Below are positions 1-9,862 of a DNA stretch of 64,000 bases, piece after piece (positions within the stretch are counted from its first letter, which is position 1; each line of letters starts with the position of its first letter). The position numbers were made by a program, and so were the translations under genes. The notes below the pieces were generated by a model. It ran no database searches. It saw nothing but the letters and a program-made list of their open reading frames with translations, and had not been told where the DNA came from. Source of the DNA: Ampullaceana balthica (taxonomy: Eukaryota > Mollusca > Gastropoda > Lymnaeidae); contig CALYLW010000137.1 of NCBI GenBank assembly GCA_944989445.1, forward strand, positions 1,505,323 to 1,569,322, given 5' to 3'.

Positions 1-920
1 CATCTTTGATCTCCGTCGGTGTTGCGGTAAGGTCCGACGGCGACAATGGCGAATAACGACAACAGCTGCTGCTGCGGTCTTTTTTCTTTTTTTTTACGAC
101 CGCGGCAGTGGTGGCAGTTGGATGAGGGAGATGCGATGTCAGAGGGGAGATGGATGAGTGTTTAAGGGGGGGGGCCACCGGCGGGTGGCCTGGCATAGGT
201 GGCGGTGGAGGCTGGTGGTCAGGGTGAAAGAACCGTTGGTCTATTGTGGTACGAAGGGATTATGCAATACCTCAACAAGTGTTGATATGCGAGTTGGTTA
301 TAAATGTTGTGGTCATTAAAACAAATGTTGTGGTCATTAAAACAAATGTATTTATTATTAATTTTGTGTGTGTGTGTTGTATTGTTTAGGTAATGGTGAC
401 GGGGAGGGGGGGGTATGAATTGTCATCCAAGGTATAAAAGATTTTCAGGCTTAATGTTAGGTAAATTGACTTCATTTAAAAAAAAATTATATATATATTT
501 GAGTGTTGACGTTGGTCAAGATGAATAGTCGGAGGAATAGGGCGTTAAAGCTGTTATAATTTATCAACGTATGAAATTAATTAATTTGATGCCCAAATGG
601 TCTTGACAAAAGATGTTATTTCATATTGTAGCATGGGGTTCTGTGCACGTGGGTTCTGTTTGTGTACGGGGAGTATTGTGTAGTGGGGGGAGGGTGGAAA
701 GTGGGAGGCAGGGGGGAAGCAATGTTTGAGGTAACATCGGGTCATAACATGGCAACAAAATAAAAGTTAACTGAAAGGCCTGACGGGAAGGTAACAATAG
801 ATGAGAAGGAGGACAACTCGCGCCGAACGCACTCCTGAATACCAACACGCGTGCCGAACACACTCCCGAATACTAAATCTCGTGTCTTACACACTCCAGG
901 GTACCAAAGGGCCGTTTAGA
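1..920. other. Unique non-coding stretch
   Basis: No gene is seen. There are short G-runs, a poly-T tract near 80, and a 21-bp unit (TGTTGTGGTCATTAAAACAAA) repeated about twice at 304-349. Short frames here lack splice context and coding character. The end of the stretch runs into the SINE-like sequence. Confidence 0.6.
304..349. repeat. Short 21-bp tandem duplication
   Basis: The unit TGTTGTGGTCATTAAAACAAA occurs twice perfectly in a row, followed by a few further bases. It looks like a recent small duplication in non-coding DNA. Confidence 0.85.
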
Positions 921-924
921 AAAA

Positions 925-1095
925 ATGGCGACATTTTGTAGGTGCGGGTGTCGGGGCGCCCTGAGCGACGCCCTTTCGTTCACCCTGTAGTGACATGGCC
1001 CCGCAAACGAGCGGCGTCCACCTGGCATTGTGATCGTTACCATTCGGAGGGACTCGAACCACCACAAACCTCGACCGTTATGCCAACTGCTAGGA
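925..1095 (-). mobile_element. tRNA-derived SINE-like sequence (partial)
   Basis: Read on the minus strand, this begins near 1095 with a tRNA-like head. GTTGGCATAACGGTCGAGG is followed by GGTTCGAGTCCC, which matches the RNA polymerase III B-box consensus GGTTCRANYCC. Further downstream it contains CACTACAGGGTGAACG, which resembles GGCTACAGGGTGACCC in the SINE-like copy at 7.4 kb. Finding a shared block outside the tRNA part supports a SINE rather than a decayed tRNA gene. No poly-A tail or target duplication could be placed. The 30-bp minisatellite begins immediately at its tRNA end. It could instead be a tRNA pseudogene. Confidence 0.5.
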
Positions 1096-2190
1096 TGGTA
1101 CTTGAACCGCGTGTAACAGCTAGGATGGTACTTGAAGGGCCTGTAACCGCTAGGATGGCACTTGAAGGGCCTGTAACAGCTAGGGTGGTACTTGAACCGC
1201 CTATAACAGCTAGGGTGGTAACTTGAACCGCCTATAACAGCTAGGACGGTACTTAAGGTGCCTGTAACAGCTAGGAGGGTACTTGAAGGACCTGTAACAG
1301 CTAGTATGGTGATTGAAGTGCCTGTAACAGATAGGATGGTACTTGAAGGGCATGTAACAGCTAGGATGGTACTTAAGGTGCCTGTAACAGCTAGGATGGT
1401 ACTTGGACCGCCTATAACAGCTAGGAGGGTACTTGAAGGACCTGTAACAGCTAGGATGGTGATTGAAGTGCCTGTAACAGATAGGATGCATGGTACTTGA
1501 AGGGCCTGTAACAACAAGGATGGTACTTGAACCACCTGTAACAGCTAGGTTGGTACTTGAAGCTACGCTGTGAATCCCCTGTAACAGATAGGATGGTACT
1601 TGATCCACCTGTAACAGCTAGGATGGTACTTGAAGGGCCTGTAACAGATAGGATGGTACTTGAACCACCTGTAACAGCTAGAATGGTACTTGAACCACCT
1701 GTAACAGCTACGATGGTACTTGAACCACCTGTAACAGCTAGGATGGTACTTGAACCACCTGTAACAGCTAGGATGGTACTTGAAGGGCCTGTAACAGCTA
1801 GGATGGTACTTGATCCCCCTGTAACAGCTAGGATGGTACTTGAACCACCTGTAACAGATAGGATGGTACTTGAACCACCTGTAACAGATAGGATGGTACT
1901 TGAAGGGCCTGTAACAGCTAGGATGGTACTTGATGCCCCTGTAACAGCTATGATGGTACTTGAAGGGCCTGTAACAGCTAGGATGGTACTTGATCCCCCT
2001 ATAACAGCTAGATTGGTACTTGAACCACCTGTAACAGATAGGATGGTACTTGAACCACCTGTAACAGATAGGATGGTACTTGAAGGGCCTGTAAAAGCTA
2101 AGGTAGTACTAGAACCGCCTGTTTCAGATACGATGGTTTTTGAAGCGCATGTACCAACTAGTATGGTACTTCAACCGCTTGTATCAGCTA
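1081..2190. repeat. 30-bp minisatellite, ~37 units
   Basis: The unit is 30 bp, with core CTGTAACAGCTAGGATGGTA followed by CTTGA and a variable GGGC/ACCA/TCCC end. Because 30 is a multiple of three, frames stay open for hundreds of bases on both strands (10-residue periodicity). These are not genes. A block of five units at about 1271 recurs at about 1421 (150-bp spacing), with the same GGAGGG and GTGATT variants. This shows duplication of multi-unit blocks. Units degrade after about 2090. Confidence 0.95.
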
Positions 2191-2214
2191 GGATAACTTT
2201 TCACCTCGGCTGTA

Positions 2215-2433
2215 ACAAATGGTACTTTCTCCCAGTCAGTTTTTAAAAAATTTTTAAAAGAATTTAAACAAAAAAAAGTAAAAAATAATTTTCCAGGAGG
2301 AAAAATAAATACACTTGAATGGAGATAAGCAATTACATTATTAAATTTATTAGAAAAAATATTTTTTAAAAATCTATTTATAAAAGTTAATTATTTATTT
2401 TATTTAAAGACTTTAAATTTTATTTTGATATTA

Positions 2434-2439
<6 letters not shown>
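2215..2439. other. AT-rich spacer
   Basis: Very AT-rich sequence between the minisatellite and the TA microsatellite. No gene is seen. Confidence 0.6.

Positions 2440-2523
<84 letters not shown>
2440..2523. repeat. (TA)n microsatellite
   Basis: This is an uninterrupted TA dinucleotide run of about 42 units. It is preceded by ACACACA and ends directly in TATACTAGCGTACACC, the outer end of a family A element. In the 15.4-kb copy the corresponding end reads ATATCAATATACTACCG, so the microsatellite probably grew from the AT-rich terminal repeat of the transposon. Confidence 0.95.
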
Positions 2524-2525
<2 letters not shown>

Positions 2526-2975
2526 TAGCGTACACCTGTCAAAAATGACGGAAGTTTTCAGCTGAAATCTATTTATTTTATAAAAAAATGCACTTTTTTT
2601 AGAGCGCCTACGGCACCGACCTTTTTTCAAAAGCCCAACTAACTTGTCCTTGTTTGATAAATACGAAATATTAAACTTTCTGAAATGTACACAAAGTATT
2701 TTATAATAGGGGTTGCAGGGCGCCTACGGCGCCCCCGTTTCTTATTTGATTTTATAATTAACCACCATCTACTTCTCTTTTTACAATGTTCCCTTTTCTA
2801 AAATTAAAAATATGAGCTAAATCAATGACGTCATATAATAGTTTTTACAGCGCATCTTTAATTTGCACACCTTTTGGTGCATTGGTGCAGTAATTTGGTT
2901 TTCCCTGCTTTCTAAAATCAGTAGCGCCAGGACAGACTGACTGACTTGCGTGACAATTGCAAATTATATAGTTTT
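2524..2975. mobile_element. Family A MITE-like element, copy 1
   Basis: This closely matches 15435-15885 over most of its length. Shared blocks include AATGACGGAAGTTTTCAGCT, GGGCGCCTACGGC (seen twice), AACTTGTCCTTGTTTGATAA, ATGACGTCATATAATA and GGTGCAGTAATTTGGT. The left terminal repeat has become part of the TA microsatellite. The right end reads GCAAATTATATAG, a diverged form of the GCAAATTATGTATATTGATAT end in the 15.4-kb copy. It has no coding capacity, so it is a non-autonomous element. Confidence 0.8.
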
Positions 2976-3109
2976 ATTTAGGCTCAATTATCGCTGACTG
3001 TGGCCTAACGCTAAATCATAATCCTTTTGGTTTCCAGATTAACCAAACAACGCACGAACCTATGACGTCAGCATTTGTGTTGTAAACAGTGCTGACTGAC
3101 TCAAAGAGT

Positions 3110-3415
3110 TATTTTTTTGGTGCAGTAATTTGGTGCGCTGCTTTCTAAAATTACTTTAAAAATCGTGTGGTGATTAGCACTGTAAAAAATATTATATAGA
3201 TCTACATACTTTGTGTACATTTCAGGAATATTTCGTATTTATCATACAAGTATAAGTTACTTGGCTAACTTGGGCGTTTTGCACTATTATAAAATACTTT
3301 GTGTACATTTAAGTAAGTTTAAAATAACGTATTTATCATACAAGGACAAGTTAGTTGGGCTTTTGAAAAAGGTGGGCGCCGTAGGCGCCCTTAAAAAAAG
3401 GGGGCACCGCAGCAC
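3110..3415. mobile_element. Family A fragments, one in inverted orientation
   Basis: At 3118-3165 there is a second direct copy of the family A segment containing GGTGCAGTAATTTGGTGCGC. From about 3205 to 3412 the sequence is family A in reverse orientation: it contains ATCATACAAGGACAAGTTAG and GGGCGCCGTAGGCGCCC, the reverse complement of the block in copy 1. Within this inverted part the segment running from TTTGTGTACATTT to ATTTATCATACAAG occurs twice in tandem (about 3211-3250 and 3299-3345). Together with copy 1 this forms a large imperfect inverted repeat about 0.9 kb across. Confidence 0.75.
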
Positions 3416-3502
3416 AAACTAGTCTTAATATAAATATTTGATTGTGTTATAATACTGTTACAAATAATGTGTTTGTGACCCTACGGAAGTTACTTAACTT
3501 CA

Positions 3503-3550
3503 ATTAAATAAATATTCAAATAAATAAATATTCAAATAAATAAATAAAAA
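3503..3550. repeat. (AAAT)n / AAATAAATATTC repeat
   Basis: Short run of AAATAAATATTC and AAAT units. A simple AT-rich repeat. Confidence 0.85.
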
Positions 3551-4830
3551 TAGTGCATGGTAAAAAAATATGAGATTTCTTTAATGATAGACTGAGAGTA
3601 CAAAACAGACGGGCCATTATTTCTGAGGAATTTAGAATAGATATGTGGGCTTTTTATTCTTTTCTATTGTAAAATGACAAATAACTAATAAATATCACTT
3701 GTGTATTCCGAGGCTATGATTTATTTATAGTCGTAATGATGTGTTTGACTATATGTTCAACTGTATGTTTAGTACCGGCGATGATGCGATCGATGGAAAA
3801 TGTTGTCCTAGGTATTCATGCGCAAATAGGTCGAATCCATTACTTCATTTTTTTTTACTTTTTAGTTTTTAACGCAATTTCCCATGGGATAAATTGTGTT
3901 TATATATTTGAAATGTCTGTAGAGCTTGCACATGCAACTCCTCCTGGACCATACCAGATCGGGTCTTTTGCAAATATGTTAAGGAGGTCTCAAGGATGTG
4001 CAACGGCCAACAAAAAATATTGAAAAAGGTTTACTGGATTTCCTTTGAAAATCTAAAAGACCCGAAAAAATATCAGTATTTTGTCAATTTCTCGCCAACC
4101 ATAACATATATCGGGTAGAAATAAACGCCAAACGACAGTTAATAATATTTAGAACAATGTTGGAGAAGGAATTTAAAAAAAAATCTATTTTCGTTCGACT
4201 CCCGTAATTTTAGCAGCAATTTTTTTTAAAGCAATTATTGCTTTGTTTAGTTTTAATATTATTGATTTGAAATGACTTTTAATTTAATCTAGAATGATAG
4301 TTAATGGGGTTTTCCCGCTTTGTGAATACTTATGTTAGATTGTTGCATGGTGCGCATTATATTGACACTTCTTGGTGTGATGTAGCGTGAGGGGATATGA
4401 CGTCATATTGTGTTTTACTTTCAGAATTACCTATTTGAATCGACTTTTAATGTAATCTAGAATGATATCCCTTGAATAAAAAATCGGAAATTATTTTTGG
4501 AAATAAAACGCTCCTTCGAGTTTTTATTACTTGTTTATATATGTGGCTTACGTACGAGTGTACGAGTATAATAAGAGTATCTAGAGTTGCTATTTAACAG
4601 TAACAGCAGCACGTTAGTAATTCGACCGGCTGGCAGGTCCAATGGAAGCGCAAGTTAATTATATACCCAAACTTTTAGGTACAAAATGATACACAAATAT
4701 TCAGAGTTGGTTAATTTAATAACTTTATCTTTATAGAGGATATGCAATATCAATATAAGAACAAAGGTCAGGGCACATGCCACCTCTATTTTTTTTCCTT
4801 CTTCTTGTTTTGTTTCATAGCGAAACTTCA
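3551..4830. other. Non-coding AT-rich stretch
   Basis: No supported gene. An open frame at 3736-4023 has no splice context and no family I recognise; it includes a poly-T stretch that forces a Phe-rich segment. Two TGACGTCA-type CRE palindromes occur in the window's family A elements, and one more occurs here at about 4399. Confidence 0.5.
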
Positions 4831-5176
4831 TTCCTAAGATGGCGCTATTGAGATCTGAAGACGAGGCAGCGTGCCATACAAATGGACCGGCTCACTTTCT
4901 AACGCCGGGAAAGACAATTTACCGAACCACTGAACCGAATCCAGAGCCGCTGTCATCCTGCGGGAGGTTGGGGGGCAGAGAAAGAGGGGGGGGGAGGAAT
5001 CGATATCATTGGATCAAACAGATCCTCGGGGCCTCAACTTACGGCCCCTGGTCCACTGTTTGGGGCCACCCGGTCCCTTGTCGGGTCCACACCGAGGCTA
5101 ATTGAATGAAATCAAGCCAATTTGGCTTAGCGGAGAGGTCCCCTCAAACCCCCCCCACCACCCCCAGCAGGCTTAC
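4831..5176. other. GC-richer island next to the candidate exon
   Basis: This block is clearly richer in G+C than its surroundings, with G-runs near 4987 and C-runs near 5145. Frames are open but share no recognisable motif. It may be intron sequence, a promoter-like island or a decayed exon. No call is possible. Confidence 0.3.
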
Positions 5177-5374
5177 GCTGCTCATCAGCCTGTCCTTGGG
5201 GCTCGTTTCTCGTAACAGGATGGACTTGGGGAAGAATTGCGCTTGGTCATCGCTGGACGTTGGTGATTGGATTGGCGAGAATGTCCCTTGGTCATTATTT
5301 GATGCCGGGCCCGGATGCTGTAGATATGGCCCACCATGCAATGAGATAAATCCAGCCTGGGCATAAAATGACAT
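5177..5374 (-). CDS. Candidate exon, Ser/Pro/Gln-rich protein (unidentified)
   Basis: On the minus strand an ATG at 5374-5372 opens a frame that reads MSFYAQAGFISLHGG, continues with PYLQHPGPASNN and ends with TSPKDRLMSS before a GTAAGC donor at 5176. There are no cysteines, and the composition (Ser, Pro, Gln, Gly, short aromatic motifs) resembles the disordered N-terminal part of a transcription factor. The frame is also open upstream of this ATG. A plausible acceptor (TTTTATGCCCAG) ends at 5357, so this may be an internal exon, 5177-5356, rather than a first exon. I do not recognise the family. Competing frames are open on both strands in this GC-richer island, which lowers confidence. Its phase at the acceptor does not match the phase at the end of the 14.9-kb candidate exon, so the two cannot be joined directly. 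Confidence 0.35.
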
Positions 5375-5446
5375 CGGCGCAGAAGGACGCGACAGGCTAC
5401 CATTAAGGCCGTTGTCAAAAATTCTGGAAGCGGCATTTATTATCAA

Positions 5447-6475
5447 AGTTGGTCATCGACCGCGTGCCTGGATACCTAACTTGAGATTGGTTCCGCCCAT
5501 GAGTTTATTTACTACCATGACGTTTCACGTCACGGAGGTTTAAATAAATAACAGCATTACAACCCCCCCCCCAAAAAAAAATAAAAAAAATAAAATAAAT
5601 AACAACGCGGCGCCTCTATTCAGTCGGGCATCAGTTATTTACCTTGGCCGCCACCAATTTCTCGACGCTTTTCGAGATCGCGGTAATTCATTTTCAGTTT
5701 TGTTTCAAACCCAGCGGACCGTGTCGGCGAGTCCAAATGTCGCATGTACTAAAATATTGAGAGAATGGAGGAAGACAGAAGTCACCAAAAGACGGAGAAT
5801 GGCATAAAGGAGGGTAGAACAGTAGGACTGGACGGGACGCGGATGGTGGGGGTCCTGGAGGGGAAAAAAAGGACAATCGTTTAAAAAAAAACTTTAAAAA
5901 ACAAACAACAACAACAACGGATGAATAGCGCAGCAGGTTCGCTGACTTAGCCGCATCTAAATTAATCAAATCTATAAATAGACCCCGGCCCGCGAAGAAC
6001 CCAGTCCCCTGCCCCCCGCATCCCATCACCAACACGTGTTTCAACCGGAAGCTGTAGGTATTGTTGGGCCGCTCTGTTGGCGACTTGGGCCCTGCATCCA
6101 TTGTTCCTACGCCATCCTGCGCGGGGGATGACACAGCGGCCGTGGAACCGCTGGCGTTCGGCCCCCATCCCCCACACTTTCAATCTCACAACTGTAGACC
6201 ATACCTCCGGACAATGCCAGTGATCATGAACAGATGGCAGTAAATGGCGAGGGATTAAAGCATCTTTCAGGGCATCGTTTGAAAACACCACAAACACACA
6301 CACACGCAGTCCAAAAACAAACGGGGACGCTTCATTAACACAACAATGTCTAAAAAATCAAAAGACGAGGTTTAAATCATGCAATTTGTCTCAAGAGTCA
6401 AGAGGGGAAACAATGGTCAGATCTCCTATAGATTTTGTGGCCAGTTTGTCAATTATGAAAAAGAAGGGAAAAAAA
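5447..6475. other. Mixed unique sequence
   Basis: No supported gene. It holds a poly-C/poly-A patch at 5564-5605, a GC-richer block at 5950-6240 with overlapping short frames on both strands, and CACACA near 6295. None of the frames has splice signals or a recognisable domain. Confidence 0.45.
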
Positions 6476-6968
6476 GCAGAGAGAAAAGCAGAGAGAGATG
6501 AGATGGAGAGAGAGATGAGATGGAGAGAGCGAGGCAGAGACATGAAGCGTGGGGAGGGGGAGAGGGTGGGATAAAGAGAACGTGGGGAGAGAGAGGGTGG
6601 GATAGAGAGAGCGAGGAGAGACAACGCGGGAGAGAGAAGGTGGGATAGAGAGAACGTGGGGAGAGAGAGGGTGGGATAGAGAGAACGTGGGGAGAGAGAG
6701 GGTAGGATAAAGAGAACGCGGAGAGTGGGTGGGATAGAGAGAACGTGGGGAGAGAGAGAGGGGTATGGAAAAAGCAGACATGCAGCGTGAGGGAGAGGGG
6801 TGGGATAGTGAGAACATGGGGAGAGAGACGTGGGATAGAGAAAACGTGGGGAGAGAGAGGGTGGGATAGAGAGAACGTAGGGAGACAGAGGGTGGGACAG
6901 AGACAACGTGGGGAGAGAGGGGGTGGGATAGAGACAACGTGGCCGTGGGGAGGGAGAGGGTGTGATGG
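6476..6968. repeat. Purine-rich ~31-33-bp minisatellite
   Basis: Imperfect units built on GGGATAGAGAGAACGTGGGG with GAGAGAGAGGGT between. The + strand is almost entirely purine, apart from short CGTG and T interruptions, for about 490 bp. Length variation comes from GA slippage inside the unit. Open frames on both strands are by-products. Confidence 0.9.
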
Positions 6969-7414
6969 AGAGAACGAAAGTGCTTCAGCTTTTATTCAGA
7001 AAGAGGACAATGGGCCTCGGTGCCCAAACAAAACACTGACGCCTGGCCCACGTGACACAAGGGACGTAACAGGTGGGTATAATGACGCTCGGGCGAACAC
7101 ACTTTGATGCCCTCGTCTAAAAAAAATGCCATTCACGTTAACTGTGATCTATTTATAGCATGACAGGCGTCATCACCATGATTAGAAGATTATTGGAAAC
7201 AAAATATCATCAGTTACGATGTGTAACTTCTTGTTGTTGTTTTATTTACAGGAATGCCGCCGTTATAAAATCTCGGCACTTCAGGGCAGATATATCTAAA
7301 TCGAAATATCCGGACTGTTTAGTTGGGCCAATTTCAGTTAGATAATAGTGCAATATCAGGATATCCATTCTGTTGGAGGAGTTTTCTCAAAAGATATTTA
7401 CTAATTCTACGTTT
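6969..7414. other. Unique non-coding stretch
   Basis: No gene, RNA or repeat is seen. AT content rises towards the SINE-like sequence. Confidence 0.5.
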
Positions 7415-7695
7415 AGCTAGGGTGCGGTGGTCACGCGGCAGCGCACTCCACTGGCATACCAAGAGTCACGGGAGTCGAATCTCTGTGACGGCAGGGGCTT
7501 GTTCCCGTGGCTACAGGGTGACCCTGAGTCCACCCAGCTCTGATGGGTACCTGAAATTAATTGGGGTAATGTAAATGAGGCTGGGGAGTGTACTAGCCCT
7601 CAAAATACCCCTCGTATGCAATGGCTGTAGAAACTTGTGAACGCTGCTTCACTTGCTCCATAGGCGACCATGATCTGAAAAGGGATTCAACTTTA
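7415..7695 (+). mobile_element. tRNA-derived SINE
   Basis: The head is tRNA-like. It contains CGGCAGCGCACTCCACTGGC (A-box/anticodon-arm region), then CATACCAAGAGTCACGGGAG and TCGAATCTC, a near-consensus B box. This continues into a non-tRNA body with GGCTACAGGGTGACCC, GATGGGTACCTGAAATTAAT and GAGGCTGGGGAGTG, then an AT-rich tail near 7690. The arrangement of tRNA head, conserved central body and short AT-rich tail is typical of tRNA-derived SINEs in invertebrates. It should have been transcribed by RNA polymerase III and moved by a partner LINE. No target duplication was located, so the ends are approximate. Confidence 0.7.
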
Positions 7696-8617
7696 CATTA
7701 TGTTGAGTCAGGTTATAGGACTTGACAAAGACGGGGAAAACTACTAGTCTGCATCTTTCTTATGCCACGTTATGCTAAAAACATTTTGTGCAAACGTTTT
7801 GTTACTTCTATATTTATGCAGGAACACATTGTTTTAAGAAAACCTTGAAAAGAGACGTGTCATTGAATTGACAACCACTACAACAAGAGTGATGGGTTTA
7901 ATGTTTTAAAAAAACAACAAAAAAAAACGTTTTCAAGAAGTTTGCGTTTAGAATTTCGCTTAGAAAACCACTTGTGTCGCCGTATCAAAGAGAGCGGCTA
8001 TTTGTGTCCAAGACTCTTGAAACGTGTCTTAAATTGGTAGCAAAGTCGGCAAGATACCAATCCTGACGCGAGATAAAAACAACAAAAACACAAGCCGAGA
8101 ACTTTAAAGAACCGCCACGACACACAGGGGCATGGTAACAATGAGAACATAGGGCGGGGGTAATCTTGGCTCCGGCAACGGGATGACGAGTTAATGGCAC
8201 TCCATTACATTGGGCCCTCGCACGAGTCGCACGAGCCGAGGACGAGCTTACGAGGCTACACGAGAGAATATAATACAGTCTCGAGGAATGAGACAGGAAA
8301 ATTGGGGTCCACGAGGGAGGCGGCGGAGGGTTGGGATTATAATAAAGCGCATACAAAATGTGCAACAAACTGTGATGGGATGGGGGTGAGGTTGGGGCAG
8401 AAAGGGGGGGGGGACACAACAAGAACTCAGCATGTCGTCCAAACAATGCTGTCCCCACTGACAACAATGTGAACGATTCCCGGACGGGATGAATAATTTT
8501 AGCGGCCCTTTTGCTTGGCCAGATAATTAGGTATTGAAGGGATGACGTGAAAAGCAGGTTTTTTCAGGGGCTGCAAAATGTCTCTATTTTGGTAGAATTG
8601 ACGGGGTTAGGTATGGA
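7696..8617. other. Unique non-coding stretch
   Basis: No supported gene. A GC-richer block at about 8100-8470 carries short overlapping frames on both strands. None has splice context or a recognisable domain. Confidence 0.5.
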
Positions 8618-9383
8618 CTGGGGAGTTGAGGTGAGTGGGCTGGCGAGTTGAGGTGAGTGGGCTGGTGAGTTGAGGTGAGTGGGATGGCGAGTTGAGGTGA
8701 GTGAGCTGGTGAGTTGAGGTGAGTGGGCTGGCGAGTTGAGGTGAGTGGGCTGGTGAGTTGAGGTGAGTGGGCTGGCGAGTTGAGGTGAGTGGGCTGGTGA
8801 GTTGAGGTGAGTGGGCTGGTGAGTTGAGGTGAGTGGGCTGGGGAGTTGAGGTGAGTGGGCTGGGGAGTTGAGGTGAGTGGGCTGGGGAGTTGAGGTGAGT
8901 GGGCTGGGGAGTTGAGGTGAGTGGGCTGGGGAGTTGAGGTGAGTGGGCTGGGGAGTTGAGGTGAGTGGGCTGGGCGAGTTGAGGTGAGTGGGCTGGCGAG
9001 TTGAGGTGAGTGGGCTGGGGAGTTGAGGTGAGTGGGCTGGGAGTTGAGGTGAGTGGGCTGGGGAGTTGAGGTGAGTGGGCTGGGTGAGTTGAGGTGAGTG
9101 GGCTGGTGAGTTGAGGTGAGTGGGCTGGGTGAGTTGAGGTGAGTGGGCTGGTGAGTTGAGGTGAGTGGGCTGGTGAGTTGAGGTGAGTGGGCTGGGGAGT
9201 TGAGGTAGTGGGCTGGGAGTTGAGGTGAGTGGGCTGGGGAGTTGAGGTGAGTGGGCTGGCGAGTTGAGGTGAGTGGGCTGGTGAGTTGAGGTGAGTGGGC
9301 TGGCGAGTTGAGGTGAGTGGGCTGGTGAGTTGAGGTGAGTTGAGGTGAGTGGGCTGGTGAGTTGAGGTGAGTGGGCTGGCGAG
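8618..9383. repeat. 22-bp minisatellite, ~35 units
   Basis: The unit is 22 bp, core GAGTTGAGGTGAGTGGGCTG plus two variable bases (GC, GT or GG). A few units have 21 or 23 bp or lack a base. Each unit carries GAG|GTGAGT on the + strand, identical to the consensus 5' splice site. Because 22 is not a multiple of three, the open frames on the minus strand cycle through all phases with a 66-bp period. They are not genes. Confidence 0.95.
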
Positions 9384-9590
9384 TGTGAAAGTGTATTTGT
9401 AATTGTGAATCGGTAATTGTGTAACGGCAATACGGACCAACTCATACTCTATCAGAACTTGTGTATTTTGTATGATGTTTATCTGTCCTTTTAATATTTG
9501 ATATGTAACTGCAACTATGTAACATCATCTGTGATCACTGGTTACGGTTGAAAGTTATTCACTGTTCTAACAGAACGCATGTCCCCCCCC
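9384..9590. other. Spacer between repeats
   Basis: Unique AT-rich sequence; nothing recognised. Confidence 0.5.
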
Positions 9591-9862
9591 CACTCTCTCT
9601 CTCTATCTCTTTCTGCATTCTCTCTCTCTCTCTCACCTCTGTGTGAGTTTGTATGTGTTGATGTGTGTCGTGTGTGTCGTTGTGTGTTTCGGTGCGAGAG
9701 TGAGAATATGTGTGTGTGTGTGGGGGGGGGGAAGGGGGTTATGTGTATGTATGTGTGAGTGTGAGAGTGTGTGGGGGGGTTGTGTGTATGTATGTGAGTC
9801 TGTGTGTTTATGTGTGAGTGTGAGGATGTGTGAGTGTGTGTGTGTGTGAATGCATGTGTATT
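9590..9862. repeat. (CT)n and degenerate (GT)n/GTGAGT simple repeat
   Basis: A short CT-rich tract (9592-9634) is followed by about 220 bp made mostly of GT dinucleotides mixed with GTGAGTGTGAG and G-runs on the + strand. This is a cryptic simple repeat. Open frames through it are by-products. Confidence 0.85.

Noticed and set aside
3736..4023. 95-residue + strand frame
   Set aside because: No recognisable domain, a poly-T tract inside, no splice signals that improve the case.
6391..6937. Ser/Leu/Pro-rich minus-strand frames of about 165 residues
   Set aside because: By-products of the purine-rich minisatellite.
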